Assembly (NCBI GenBank): GCA_963921425.1
Contig: OY992834.1
Coordinates: 10,089,271 to 10,153,270 of the forward strand
From: Dryas octopetala
Taxonomy: Eukaryota > Streptophyta > Magnoliopsida > Rosales > Rosaceae
DNA length: 64,000 nt
Direction of reading: 5' to 3'
The notes under the pieces were generated by a model, which ran no database searches, was not told the DNA's origin, and saw only the letters and a program-made list of their open reading frames with translations. Position numbers and translations under genes: made by a program. Shown piece after piece: positions 24,979 through 37,558 of this stretch. Numbering within the stretch: position 1 is the first letter of the stretch; every line of letters starts with the position of its first letter.

Positions 24979-26700
24979 GCCTACTCAAAATTTATTAACA
25001 TACCCAACATTTTTTTCCCAAAATACCCTTACTCAAACCAACAAATAGCTAACCTATTCTCACTATGTACACCCAACACACACCCAATTTTACCAAACAC
25101 CATCCAACACCTTCACCACTACCAAACACCCTTTGAAAACGTCGGTGACTTACCAGAAAACACTCTTTGAAACGTTTGGTGGCTTACCATCATCATCTCT
25201 AACTCCACGACACAGTAGGAAGCAAATCCCCTACAAGCAGACCTTGACATCCAACATCCGCCGATCTCGACTTCAGCCTCGGCAAGGCCCAACACCAAAA
25301 CTTTCTTTGTTCCAGAGGAAGCGTAGGTAGTCATGGTGAACTTATGGTCGCTCTGTTAATCCTCAAAGAAAATCTTTAGCTTTCTTGAGATATCAATGTA
25401 AGGACATGGACTGCCCATTTTTTCCAGAAAAGATTGCAATCAGAATACACAAAAACTATGAAAAGCCCAAAAGGGATTGATTCTCTGTAGTTCTAAGAAG
25501 CAGAAATTCAACACCAAAACTTCACTCTCTCTCTCGTCTTCTCCCTTGGAATTCACTCAAAGTCACCATTAAAATTTCTTGAAGAAAACCCAAATCTCAA
25601 AAGCATCGACAGTATGTAAGATTGTAAGGTTGAGAGCATCGCCCCCTTTCATTCTTCCTAAAAATTACCCTTTTTTGCTGCAATCCAATTTCATCAGTAA
25701 TTGCTATATATCTTTATAATTAATAGTTTTCTATCTCCATGACCACAACTTCTATTTCAATTGAGTCAAAACATGGAGCCCTGTAAGCGTTTTTTCGTTT
25801 TTTTTTTTTTTTTTTTGCAAAAGTTGTGTAAGCTTTTGTAGGAGTGCATTTTCCAGAGAAATACTTAATGCTACATGTCCTTCAATTAATTTAATTTTTT
25901 AAAAGCTAATCATCAAACTAAATGACAAATGGAATTCTGTAATTTTTCCTTTGCCTTGGAGATCTGGTGTACGTTGGGAGAGGAGAGGGAAGGTCAAGTT
26001 TCAGCGTTTGATACTTTGAGGGAGAGAAAGAAGAGAGGAAGAGTGTCCTGACTCATGGGGTTCAAAATTAGTGGACAAATGTCAGATTTTAATTGGTTAT
26101 CCATGCCACGTCAGTGGCATGACATGCAGTACGTCCCTACAGAAGTTTTTCTCCTTTGGGTAAGATGAAGTTGGGTACAGAGATCATGTTGAGTTCGGGA
26201 ATAGGTTGAAGTTTGTATTTTAATTAATTGTATGTCCTTTTTAGTCAATTTACATTAGATTATAATAGGAATATATTATTTATTAAAGTGTTGAGAATAC
26301 TAATAAATTTGTTAAGTCTAAATAGCAGCACCCAACTTTTTTTTAATTAAATCCTATTTTAATGGGATGCAGTCATATTTTTTTAAGGCATGGTCTTGAA
26401 TTATAGCCACTTAACTGTGTTTTCTTTGGCTAACACAAAACTTAAAGTTGATATGGTGGATTGGTTCAGGTTGGTTTCCCCACTAATGAAGTTTGCTTTT
26501 TACCTAGAAATTTTCTCGTTCAACACCAAAAAGTTTCTTGTACATGCATGTACCTCAATTAGTGTCACTTATCTTATAGTTAATTTGATGTTTGTGACTT
26601 TGTGCTTTTAATTTGGTTTCTGCAGTTGATTAATTTATTCCTCTGCTTTTAGAGCGTGCTTTTTCTTAAAGTCAAGACAGGTCTAATTGAGAGGTAGATC
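24979..26700. other. Intergenic region, no supported gene
   Basis: AT-rich sequence with a more balanced patch at about 25130-25340 that has short open frames on both strands but no recognisable family. A poly-T run sits near 25797-25816. The left target duplication of the hAT-like element (GGTAGATC) is at 26693-26700. Confidence 0.4.
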
Positions 26701-26834
26701 CAAGGAATGAAATTTCGTTTTTTTGGGTCACCGAAATTTTATCACATACCCAATTGTTTTCGGTAATTATTTCGGCGAAATTGGCGAAATTTCGCCGAAA
26801 TTTGGGGGCTGGTTTCGGAAAAATGACAAAATCT

Positions 26835-27133
26835 TCGATCCGCCGCCGTGCGGGGTCGTCGGAGCCAGGGAAGCACATGGGCAGACTCACCGTGACGAGA
26901 GGAAGACAACCCAGGTGATGGGAGGTCGCGTCGTCGCCGGAAAAGTGAGATCGCCGCCGGAGCTCCAAGGATCGGCCTCAGCTGGTTCGCGACTCGGGGG
27001 AGGTTTCTGGGCTGCGCCGCCACCAGGGGGAGGAAGAAAGATGAACGGCGACGAGATCTGGGCCGGTCCCGCTGCCAGCCATGGCTGGACGCGCCGCCAC
27101 GCGCCGGTGGCAGGCGCGGCGAAGGTGAGGCAC

Positions 27134-27135
<2 letters not shown>
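26835..27135. other. GC-rich island inside the hAT-like element
   Basis: About 300 bp rich in CCG/GCC steps, with open frames on both strands; the plus-strand frame starting at 26723 spans it and runs into the GA repeat. Its composition is unlike anything else in the window. The encoded peptide is low-complexity and not recognised, so I regard it as retrotransposon untranslated or captured sequence, not a gene. Confidence 0.5.

Positions 27136-27203
<68 letters not shown>
27136..27203 (+). repeat. (GA)n microsatellite
   Basis: Uninterrupted GA dinucleotides, 68 bp, at the junction between the GC-rich island and the LTR-like segment inside the hAT-like element. Confidence 0.95.
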
Positions 27204-27205
<2 letters not shown>

Positions 27206-27229
27206 CAGGAGAGAGGAGAGAGAAAGGGA

Positions 27230-27570
27230 TAAAAATCTGATTTTTGGGTTTTAAAACCCCTTTTGTAAAAATTACAAAATTGCCCTTTACTTCAAATGTC
27301 CGTAACTTTCAAACCATAACTTCGATCGACGGGTGCTACGTGTCTACGAACTCGTGAACTCGAGACCTATCCAACGTGCCCAAAGTCCGAATCAAAAGTC
27401 CACTAAATTTAAAAGTTAACTTTGGGTCAAGCCTAATTTAAAACAAAAATAATTAAATAATTAAAATTAAATTAAAACCTTTTTAAATTCCAAATAAATT
27501 CTCAAAATCCTTAAAATAAATTCTCAAAATATTTAAAATAATTATTTGGAAAATACAGGGTTTCACAGAA
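27230..27570. mobile_element. Possible Ty3/Gypsy LTR remnant
   Basis: The stretch with 'ccgtaactttcaaaccataa', 'cttcgatcgacgggtgctac', 'gaactcgtgaactcgagacc' and an end near 'acagggtttcaca' (about 27556-27568) resembles 3' parts of plant Gypsy LTRs as I remember them. It lies wholly within the hAT-like element. No second LTR, primer site or coding domain is seen, and the resemblance is from memory only. Confidence 0.35.
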
Positions 27571-28485
27571 AAGGGGCTGGGAGGGGCTGGGTGAGGGGGG
27601 GTGTGTCGGGGATGGACTGGGTTGGGGGGAGAGAGGCAGGGGCTGGTGCTTGGTGGGGAAGAATACCCTAAAGGGCCTAAATCATAATATCTTATACCAT
27701 ATGGTCCATATCTTAAAGAACATACAGTATATAGAGTTTAGTGCATAGATTATAGAGTATAAAGAGTATTAGAATATATAGAGTATATAGGGTTTAGTAT
27801 TAGGGTTAGTGTATAAATTATAGAGTATAAAGAATATACTGATTTCATTATTCATTATACTAATTTTGTTTAACAGTTTTTGCCTCCAACGCGCATTATA
27901 TTCATCTTATATCACATGAAACCTATTATATAATTTGGTTTCTTCAATGTTTTTTATTAATATAGTAGATAATATGTTAAATAAACATATGGTCAAGTTT
28001 CATTCAAAATTTCCATATTTTGATAACAATTTCCGTCGTTTTTATCTAATTTTATCGAAATCGAAATTTTAATCGAAATTTCCACGAAAATTTCCGTCGA
28101 AATTTCCATCGAAAATTTCCTCGAAACCGAAATTTTACTCCTTGGGTAGATCCCTTTTAAACACCAATAAGCTGTCATATATGAATATCTAAAATCTTGC
28201 AGCACTGTTTTCTATTTTTAACACAAACAGTTTGAAAGGAAAAGAAAAATATTGGGCTATATGTCGATGGTTGAAGACATGATTTTATCATACTGTAAAT
28301 TTGGATAATTAATTTGCCAGATTTAATTTTAACTATTAATTATGTTGACCGGCCAGAATACAAAATCTGACAATATAAACATGTTTAACCACATATAACT
28401 TATCTCAACAGTGAACAATTAAAATATATATTTGCATGGCTTATGTTTCTTTTTAGTCTTTTACATGGCTTATGTTGATTCTGGC

Positions 28486-29700
28486 CGAGGAGTAAAATTT
28501 CAGATTTTGCAGAAATTTTGATGGAAATTTTAAGAAATTTTAAATTTCGATAAAAATTAGACAGAAATGACGAAAATTGCTATCAAAATACGAAAATTTT
28601 GAATGAAATTTTACCATATGTTTATTTAATATATTATTTACTACATTGATAAAAAATATTGAAGAAATTTAATTATATAACAGGTTTTATGTTATTTAAG
28701 ATGAATATAATGCGCGCTGGAGACAAATACTATTAAATAAAATTAGTATAATGAATAAATGAAATTAGTATATTCTTTATACTCTATAATCTATATACTA
28801 AACATATAGACTCTATATTATTTATGATATGGTATAATATATTAGGGTTTAGGTCTTTAAGGGTATTTTTAATTATTTTTTATATAGAAATATATTAGGA
28901 TTTAGAGTTTAAAAACAACTAAACGAAACCCCAAAATTTTTTTTTTCTTTCCAATTGCCCAAATGCCCCAAACCCCAATCAACCCCTTAACCCTCTTCTT
29001 TTTTTCTTTTTTTTTTCTTTTTTCTTCCTTTTCCTTCCTGTGAGTCATTTCTTTATTTGTTGTTCACTTTTTCACTTTCCAAACCTTTTTCTTTCTTTTA
29101 TTTTATTTTATTCTTTCTCTATCCAGCCAATCCCACATTCCTAGTTTCCCACCTCCTTTTCTCTTTAACTCCCAAAAGGGCCAAAACAACATAGCTCGTT
29201 CTCTTCTTTTATTTTATACTGACATTACATTTATTTCCTCTTGGCATCTTCCCCACTCAGCAAATCTCTTCTGATACTTGCATTTGTGATGTATTTTGAA
29301 ATCAAACTGTATTTTTTGGGTCCTACGGCCGTGACTTTCCTCTCATCTCTCTCCCTGCCCAGTCACATCTTTTCCTCCTTCCTCATTTTTTTCTCCCTCC
29401 TCTTCTCCTTGATCTCTTCTCCTTCTCTTGGGCCGCCGAGATCTGGCCAGATTTGGTTGGGTTTGTGCAATTAAGTGAGCGAAGAGTTGGGCCAGTTGGG
29501 TTTATTTTCGTTGGCTGGGTTTGATAGTTCAGTTGTTTGAACTGTTTTATTTTGCCAAAGACAGAAAAGGAGAAGACAAGGAGAGGACATGGAGAAGACA
29601 GAGAGAAGCGGTAAGAGCAAAATTTCACAAATTTCGGCGAAATCTTGACGAATGCTTGTTAAAATTTCGATACCACTAAAAATTGAAATTTAACTCCTTT
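28486..29700. mobile_element. Second, inverted relative of the hAT-like element
   Basis: Left end CGAGGAGTAAAATTTCAG and right end (opposite strand) AAAGGAGTTAAATTTCAA mirror the termini of the element at 26701-28144. Its left 370 bp is a diverged inverted copy of 27690-28144, including 'taatgcgcgctggagacaaa' against 'tgcctccaacgcgcatta'. No matching target duplication is apparent, so the end points are approximate and the copy is older or rearranged. There is no transposase frame. Confidence 0.5.
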
Positions 29701-30725
29701 TTCTTATACTTGTGGCTTCATGACCGCATTTTTAATAGGAATTTTTGTTTTCTTTCACCACACCTTTGATACCTCCACCAGTCAGTGTTTAAAAATCTTT
29801 CAATTTATTGTACAAGTTCCAAAACAATTCTAATTTGGAGCTGAAGATAAAGAAAGAAATTGGTGGGTGGTGAGTTCTTTTTTCCTTCTTTGGAGAATAG
29901 AGATATCGCATTTATATGGGTCAAATATCAGTAACAATTACAACATAGATAACCAAGAAGAAGAAAAATCAATAGTAAATTAGGATAAACCACTCGAAAC
30001 ATATTTTTTCTTAAGAGTAACCCACCATAATTTTTTTTGGGAAGTTTAACCCTTTGACTAATGTCCACATAAACAACTTTCCTTATATTATTGGATGAGT
30101 CAGCTTAATTTAAAACTAAAAGTTTATTTTTTTCTAAGATACCCTTTATCATATTTAGGTAATATTACGAGTAGTTAATGCTATTTATCTCTATTAATTA
30201 ATAATATTTCAGTTGTTTATCTCTATTAATCAATAATATCTCTATTAATTATATATATACGTATATCACATGTCTTAAATTAAGTGTTTTAATGAATTTT
30301 AGGGGATTCATTTTCTAGGAAAATTGGAGAATTAATGGCAATTAAAGAGTGACAATTTGAAAACAAATATTAATTACATAATGGCATAATTTGTAAATAG
30401 TAGAAATCTAATGGAATATTGTAATCCTACGTGGAGTAGGATTTTAAATATGGGCTTTAACTATTAAAAAAAAGTAATGGTCTTAAACTCTAAAAAAATG
30501 CAATTTAATGGACTAATGTCGAAATCAACAAAAAATCAATAACGATTAACGGTTGTGGTTCAAAGTTATGACATTAGACGACTATAACTATATTACTTGT
30601 CATTAAATTGTCCTAGCAACTCATGCATTTGATGTTTTCTTTAAAAGTAACACACGGTGTTTGATAAAATGACTCAAAAAAACCAACATATGGACAAACA
30701 AAATAAGCTTATTCCTTTTTCATAA
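29701..30725. other. AT-rich intergenic sequence
   Basis: No gene, RNA or clear repeat recognised. Local short duplications of 'tttatctctattaat' occur near 30181-30245. Confidence 0.4.
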
Positions 30726-31101
30726 GGCTAAATTTCACTTTTAGTCCATGTAGTTTGGATTAAGTTTCATTTTAGTTTCTATAGTTTCAGTTATTTTGAT
30801 TTTGGTCATGTAGTTTACCAATTATTGTAATTCAAGAACACATTAACATTTTTGTCAATTAATTTATTAAATTCGTCATTAAATCGCTATTAGTATATAA
30901 AGTATATGACCAAATCACAATAGTTTATAAAATATGTGACCAAAAAGATAATAAATTTAACGATTTGATAAACGAAAATATTAACATATTCTTGAATTAC
31001 AACGATTTATAATTGAAACTAAATGACCAAAATTATAATAATTAAAACTATATGAATCAAAGTAAAACTTAATTGAAATTACATGAACTAGTAAAATTTA
31101 A
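30726..31101. mobile_element. MULE-type MITE with 11-bp target duplication
   Basis: CTTTTTCATAA occurs at 30715-30725 and 31102-31112. Between them a 376-bp sequence has long inverted arms: left starts GGCTAAATTTCACTTTTAG, right on the opposite strand starts TTAAATTTTACTAG. Target duplications of 9-11 bp with long terminal repeats fit Mutator-like MITEs. It is non-coding. Confidence 0.7.
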
Positions 31102-31112
31102 CTTTTTCATAA

Positions 31113-32385
31113 TTCCCTCGTTTATCATAAAAGTTTTAAAACCAATTCGTTGTTCTTCTAAGATTTTTGAAAGGTGGGAAACCCTTGTAAACAATGGAGT
31201 ATAACACAAAAGAGACAAGTTGATATTTACCGAAATGGATAAAATTGTGGTGAGAATATTCCTAGTGGACCATATAGAACACATAAAGTTAATTAACACG
31301 TGATTTGGTACAACAAAGTATATGCCAACCAAATTGACCTATTGATGCTTCCTGTCCCTAGTAAATTAAGGACTCCAGTCCACCGTCCACGTGGAAGATA
31401 TGCTGTCCTGAACAAAAGATTTGATCCTACAAAATCATATAATATTAACATTTTACTTTTAACGTACACGTGTCGCTCCCCATTCATAATAAGAAAGTAT
31501 GTGTCACACATCACATTGCACGTGGAATACGTTGGTTTGTTTAACTTTTTTTTTTTTTTTCTTTTTTTGGTTTAGGGTTTAGGCTTGGCTATAACTTTAT
31601 GTTTTGGAACCTATCTAAAGTCCAAACTGTTAAAGTTGAGTGTTTGTTTATTTGTTTGAGAGGTATTTGTTTGTTTTTTTGTTAGAGATCGAGGTGTTTG
31701 TTTGTTACTTCCAGAAAGAAATGTGGTGTTTGTAACTTTGTACATTATTTTTCTCTCTTTATTGTGTGAAGAGAGTGGATATATACGCAATAATGCAATA
31801 TGCCCTTTCAAGTTATTATTTTATGTTTTAATGCATGAATGTTAGAGTTAATTACCATTTGATTTAGTGGATGATATACATACAATCTCTTTTTAACAGA
31901 ATAAGTCATGAATTTAAATCTTATGTACATATGTCAATTGATTTAGGAAAAAAAAATATGCATGCTAAAAGTTAAAGCATCAAATCCTACACAAATTGCA
32001 AAATGGAGTGAAAACGATCATGGTAACCAATCTACACGAATTGGGTTATCTTGAGCAAATATGCTAAGTTGCTAACCAATCTAAACATTTATGTTTTTGA
32101 ATTTAGATATTCAATTTGTCAAAAGCGTACGTGGAAACCATTAAAAATGAATTGGAGCGGAGTGAATTAGTCTATTTGGATTGATTGATTTTGAACATTC
32201 TCTTTTATTCTTATAGACTTATAGTTTGACATATATTATTGTTAGATTGTCTAATCAATATCACTGATCATAGAAATAGAGTTTAATTTAAACATATAAT
32301 TTTGGTTAAAAATTGATAACATAACTAAATAGATTGTTTGAATAAAAATCATTTATCAATCCCTTAGTGTAGGTATAAATTGATC
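31113..32385. other. Intergenic sequence without supported gene
   Basis: AT-rich with a poly-T run near 31547-31568. Short open frames on both strands near 31300-31575 overlap each other and show no family features. ACGTG-containing motifs occur near 31298, 31389, 31468 and 31520, but with no gene start downstream to attach them to. Confidence 0.35.
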
Positions 32386-32790
32386 GATGAACGCTCTAAA
32401 ACTAACTGATTAGTAAGTTAATACAAAATTAACCACCATTTTGAACCCATCACATGAGTAATTTTAAAATTCGAACCGTTAATTTTTTAGACTCCACTTC
32501 AAAGATTTTTATTACAAAAAATCAACTAAATCAGATATCATTTAATAATCTAAATGTGATTAAATAAATAGTCGAACGTTATATTTCGATAAAAACATAT
32601 AAATTATTGTTATTATAATTAAATAGCTAAAATACTTTTGATTTTAAATTTTTTTTACAGTGATGATCCTTACAGTGGGTCTAAAAAATAAACAGTTCGA
32701 ATTATAAAATTATATTATGTGGTAGGTTAAAAAAAATAATTAACTTCGTATTAATTAATTAATTTATTAACTAATTACTTTTGACCATTT
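32386..32790. mobile_element. Fold-back MITE, copy 1 of a two-copy family
   Basis: Diverged direct copy of the element at 34548-34947. Shared landmarks in order are 'taactgattagtaagttaat', 'ctccacttcaaagattttta', 'tcgataaaaacatataaatt' and 'aataaacagttcgaatt'. The right end is blurred by 'ttaattaattaa' sequence, so the boundaries are approximate. Confidence 0.6.
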
Positions 32791-33136
32791 CTTAAATTTA
32801 TATATATATATATATCTCTCTACTTTACTCTGGTTGCATTTCGCCCCCACTCCCTACCCCTACCCATAGCACTCGACCTGAGATCACGTGGCTTTGAGAC
32901 GCTCACCTATAATATGAGATAAAATCTGTTTTGAGGGCCACAAAAAAAAGAACATGCACCACACATTGGAGACATCAAGTTAATCAATAAGGTCCCATTT
33001 ATTCATTATTGCAAAAAGCAGAAAGTTGGGTGTTGAACTGTTTGGTGGCAGGTCATACTCGATCTAAAGAACTCCTTGTTTTATTCACCAGGCTAGTTCA
33101 ACATGTAAATCATTAATTATTAAGGCTAAAGCTAGT

Positions 33137-33207
<71 letters not shown>

Positions 33208-34547
33208 CCACTTAACGTACTATATATGCTGTTAAGTACTCCTACTCTTTTGCAGTGCAAATATATATATATTCAGGAATCCACTGAAGGGTTTCAATGT
33301 ACTTCATGAATTAATTGAACTTCCACGACCACGGAGAGCTACTCTTTAACTGTAAGTGCTTTGCATTATGCATGTACATATATATATAGGTAAGTTTAAG
33401 TGTATATACTTACACATACACACTGTATATATGAAAATTCTTCTTTTTTCTTTTGCTAAATAGTTTGGAAACATAACAATATTATGTTGACTTCTAATTG
33501 GATGTGTAAAACATGCATTATTAGGCAGCTTTAAGTACGCATGCTTAATTATACTTACAAATTAACCTATAGTTTTTCAACAACATTACTTTAGCTATGA
33601 CCGCCCAATACGTACATGAAAAGATGTATGCATACCGCGATATATGTTAATAATGCTGGTGTACGCTATTGCATGCCTTTAATAATGTGGTTATAGCTAG
33701 CATTTCTATAATATGGGCTAATTGACCTATATATAAAGCATAAGTAACTGGCTTATTGCATCATCATAACATGTATGACTGTAACAGTACGTAACGATGT
33801 GGTTAATATATTCAAATTATAACACGTATATAATTTTAAAAATATTATTCAAAATTTAAAATTTTGGATGTTAATATTTAATTATTCATATAATTATAAT
33901 TTAAATTAATTAATCACATCATCACGTCACAACAGTTATATAAGAAAATTTCTCATATCATGACCATGTTTTAATTTCCATAACGAGGTAATTGTCTTAT
34001 ATTTTTTTGTAAAGTACATAGACGGGTTTTCGGTGTACGTGTATATAAAACGAACTCATTTAATTTTAGGGAAAAAAATAATTTTGGTCCCTGTGTTTTA
34101 CTCCGAAAACATATTTAGTCTTTGTGATTTCAAAATTTCACATTTGGTTCTTGTGTTTTATATTGTTTGCAATCTTAAGACATTTGGTACTCAACAAGAA
34201 ATTTGTTCTCAAAATGAAACTAATAACTTGCTTATACTTGAGATCTCAATAATTTTGGGTCAAAAATCATGTTTGTAGCCTTCAATTTGATTTTCAAACA
34301 AAAATTTAAAGAAATCCCAAACTTATAGTTCAAACTAAAAAAATTTTGTGACCCTCAATTCTTTAGCAAATAAATACGAAAATGAAAATGAAATTAGTTT
34401 TAGAAAACTCATGGTCCTTTAATCCCCCAACAAAAATTTTCTTAATAACACATCGATTAATTATCCCCAAATTGAAATTTTGAGTTTTTTAAAATTGTCC
34501 TAAAATTGTAAAGAACAAAAAACATAGATCAAATATAGAGTTTTGAA
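32791..34547. other. Intergenic sequence with CT microsatellite
   Basis: No gene supported. It holds the CT microsatellite at 33139-33204. From about 34070 it has a 'ttttggtccctgtgtttta' phrase repeated in variant form, which is MITE-like, but paired ends were not resolved. Confidence 0.4.
33139..33204 (+). repeat. (TC)n microsatellite
   Basis: Uninterrupted TC dinucleotides, 66 bp. Confidence 0.95.
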
Positions 34548-34947
34548 GAGGAGTGCTCTAAAGCTAACTAGTTAGCAAGTTAATAAGAAACTAACCATGC
34601 TTTTGGGCTCACCACATAACTAATTTCATAATTTGAACTATCAATTATTTAGGCCCTACTTCAAAAATCATTATTGCAAAAAATTAACTAAATTTAAAAT
34701 CATGTAGTCATCTAATTGAGATCAAATAAATAGACGATCAGTATTTTCGATAAAAGCATATAAATAGTTGTTATTATAATCAAATGGCTAAATGACTTCC
34801 GATTTTAAAAATTTTTTACAGGGATAATCTTTGAAGTAGGGGTTAAAAAATAGACGGTTCGGATTTTGATATTACATTATGCAGTGGACCCAATAGGGTG
34901 GTTAGTTTTGTATTAACTTACTAACCAGTTAATTTTAGAGTATTCTT
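34548..34947. mobile_element. Fold-back MULE-type MITE, copy 2
   Basis: AGAGTTTTGAA flanks the element at 34537-34547 and 34948-34958. The 400-bp element begins GAGGAGTGCTCTAAAGCTAA and its right end on the opposite strand begins AAGAATACTCTAAAATTAAC. The arms pair over nearly the whole length. A target duplication of 9-11 bp suggests a Mutator-like origin. It has a diverged direct sister at 32386-32790. Confidence 0.7.
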
Positions 34948-34958
34948 AGAGTTTTGAA

Positions 34959-35149
34959 ACCACGGACACCAAATTTGTTACCAAAAACGTTTTTTTCCCT
35001 TAATTTTATGCATGGCTTGTAAGCCTTTCCAAACGACGACACGTGTATATGTACCCGTTCCCGGAAATTGGCCACATAAACAAATTTCGCGCGAGATTCA
35101 TGACATTGTACTCTCTCTTTCAGTTAACAGAACAGAACAGACTACAGAG

Positions 35150-35215
<66 letters not shown>

Positions 35216-36165
35216 CCTCTTTCTCTGAGGTTTGCATTAGAATTTGGAATCCGTTTCCTACAGCTTTCAAGATTCTGGAATCCCATTCCACCAGATTTGG
35301 ATTCCATACTTATATGGACTTTCTTGCTCTGCTCTGCTCTGCTCCGCTCCCTCCTAACCCATTCTTTGAAAAGTCACTTGGGCATTTACCAAAACATGTT
35401 TACAAATTACAACCTGTAGAAGATGAACAATAGGGTTTTCAGTTTGGATTGGTAATATTCTCTTTCTCAAGTCCCTAACTTCTGGGTTTGTTTTTAACTT
35501 TGTGTAGGACCAAGTTTATGAACCCACCAGTACTGGGGAACCCCATTACTGTTTCAGGGTTTGGATTTGATTTTGTTCTCTTCTAGGGTATCTAAGATTT
35601 CATTTTGGTTAATTACATATCTGGGTATTTTTTTTCTATGTTTATTTCTTCAACTATTTTATTGGAAATTTAATGTTGACTACAAAACTTGAGAGTTGAC
35701 TTTTGTGAATTTGAAAGTTTTTCTCAGAAGGAGAGTGAAGTTGAGAAAAATGGGGCAAATCAAAGATTTAATTTTTTTGTTTGAATTAATTCCATTTCTG
35801 TAGTGTTTCCTATTATCTTTCTTGTATTTCTTTTGGAAGGAAATGGAACCCAACAAAATGAATTATCATAGAGAAATTTTCTCCAATATGTCCTTCTGTT
35901 TTGTAAGGTTACATGATGTTAGGTACAAAATAATGAAAATGTTATATTACAAAATCTTGTATTCATTTTTCTGGTCAACCAAACATATAATTAACATTTA
36001 AAAAGAAAGAAACTGTTACCATGTATGAGTTGATTTCCATTTGTTGCTTTGTCAATTCTTATAAGTAGTCGAGAAAAATATACTACACTAGTACCTAAGT
36101 TTCTATCTGCTTTAATCTTTGATGTGCTGCTCATCTTCTGTTTACAGAATAATTGATTCTGAAAG
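34959..36165 (+). promoter_or_regulatory. Promoter and 5' leader of the SPX-MFS gene
   Basis: The region contains a CT-rich leader with a (CT)n tract at 35153-35206, then sequence rich in C/T blocks ('gctctgctctgctccgctcc' near 35330). A splice acceptor TTTACAG ends at 36147, 18 bp before the ATG at 36166. This points to a 5'-UTR intron whose donor I cannot fix. A 135-codon open frame across the CT tract is low-complexity and not a gene. Confidence 0.5.
35153..35206 (+). repeat. (CT)n microsatellite in the SPX-MFS leader
   Basis: Uninterrupted CT dinucleotides, about 54 bp, followed by imperfect CT sequence. CT tracts near transcription starts are common in plants. Confidence 0.95.
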
Positions 36166-37527
36166 ATGGTTGCCTTTGGGAAGAAGTTAAGAGAATTACA
36201 AGTTCAAGAATGGCAAGGGTATTTTCGAATAGTTTTAATCAGTAATTTGACCTGAAAATGCTTTTTTGCTAGACTTAATTCGTTTATTTCGTTTCAGATA
36301 CTATATTGACTATAAGTTAATGAAGAAGAAACTCCACCGATATACACAACAAATTGAAGTTGGAACACAAAATCGTCTCCATGTTCTCAAGGACTTCTCT
36401 AGATTGCTGGATAGTCAGGTAACCATTATTGCATATAGGACTTATGTTCTTATTTACATGACCAATAAAAGTATGACTCAAACTGATAATCACATAAAGG
36501 ATATTCTAATTGACTCAAATATGGTTTTTTTTTTTACCAAAAAAAAAAAAAAATTGAACTTTTTAACTTTTTGCCATATCATTTCATTTTTGTTCTTATT
36601 GACATCAAAGCATAAACTTTGCCAGTGGACAATTTAAGTGTTAGACATATACTGTGAGCATGAAAGAAATTCTTCTTTTTCTTGTTTTAAATTTCAGATT
36701 GAAAAGATTGTCATGTTTCTGCTGGAGCAACAAGGAGTGCTTGCAAGCAGGTTATCCAATCTTGGAGAACACTATGATTCCATCTTACAGCAGGTAGATG
36801 GAGCAAAAATATCTGAACTGCAAGAAGCATATAGATCAGTTGGACAAGATCTTTTAAGAATTCTCGTTTTTGTTGAGATGAATGCTATCGGGCTGCGTAA
36901 GATATTGAAGAAGTTTGATAAGCGGTTTGGCTATAAATTTGCTGATTACTATGTCAAAACTCGTGCGAATCATCCTTATTCTCAGCTACGACAAGTGTGC
37001 AAGCATGTGGTAATGTGTCGAATTTGTTCTCTTTCTTAATTATTTTTCACTTTCAGCTGAAGCTTAGTGATTTGTTGGTATATTGTAACAACTATGCAAA
37101 AATAAATTAGCTTCTACTGTCTCTACATTGAATACAAGCATCAAAAGCTAGTGGCTATATGTGCAGGGTATTGGGGCTGTTGTTGGAGCCATATCAAGAA
37201 ACCTTGCAAATCTTCAAGATCATTGTGGGAGCTACATATCAATATATGATCAGCCTGCTTTTTCCCACCCGGTTTACTCTAATATCCATTGAAGTATTAC
37301 ATGCAACGTTGATACTCTCTTCTAATATATGTTATTGAATTTCAAAATGTTTTTGCTAGAACTAGAATTTTTCTTATGTTCATGGCCAGTCATCTATATT
37401 CACAAGGCATAATGTATTGGCAAACATCTAATGATGGCTTCCACTGCAATTATATTTTTAATATGTTAATATTTCTTAGAAATCAATATTTACCAAATTA
37501 AGTTTTTAATAGGAATCACTCAACATG

Positions 37528-37558
<31 letters not shown>

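Larger units (their letters stand above)
26701..28144. mobile_element. hAT-like element with perfect 8-bp target duplication
   Basis: GGTAGATC occurs at 26693-26700 and again at 28145-28152. Between them the ends are inverted: left CAAGGAATGAAATTTCG, right (opposite strand) CAAGGAGTAAAATTTCG, 15 of 17 matching. A CA-starting terminal repeat with an 8-bp target duplication is typical of hAT transposons. Subterminal regions are packed with CGAAATTT/AAATTTCG motifs, like transposase-binding sites. The 1444-bp interior has no transposase. It holds GC-rich sequence (about 26835-27135), a GA microsatellite and LTR-like sequence. Confidence 0.7.

Noticed and set aside
26723..27232. 169-codon frame running through the GC-rich island and GA tract
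   Set aside because: Low-complexity RE-repeat end, opposite strand equally open, and located inside a transposon.
35012..35419. 135-codon frame over the CT microsatellite
   Set aside because: The serine-leucine run comes from the CT tract. The region is better explained as the 5' leader of the SPX-MFS gene.
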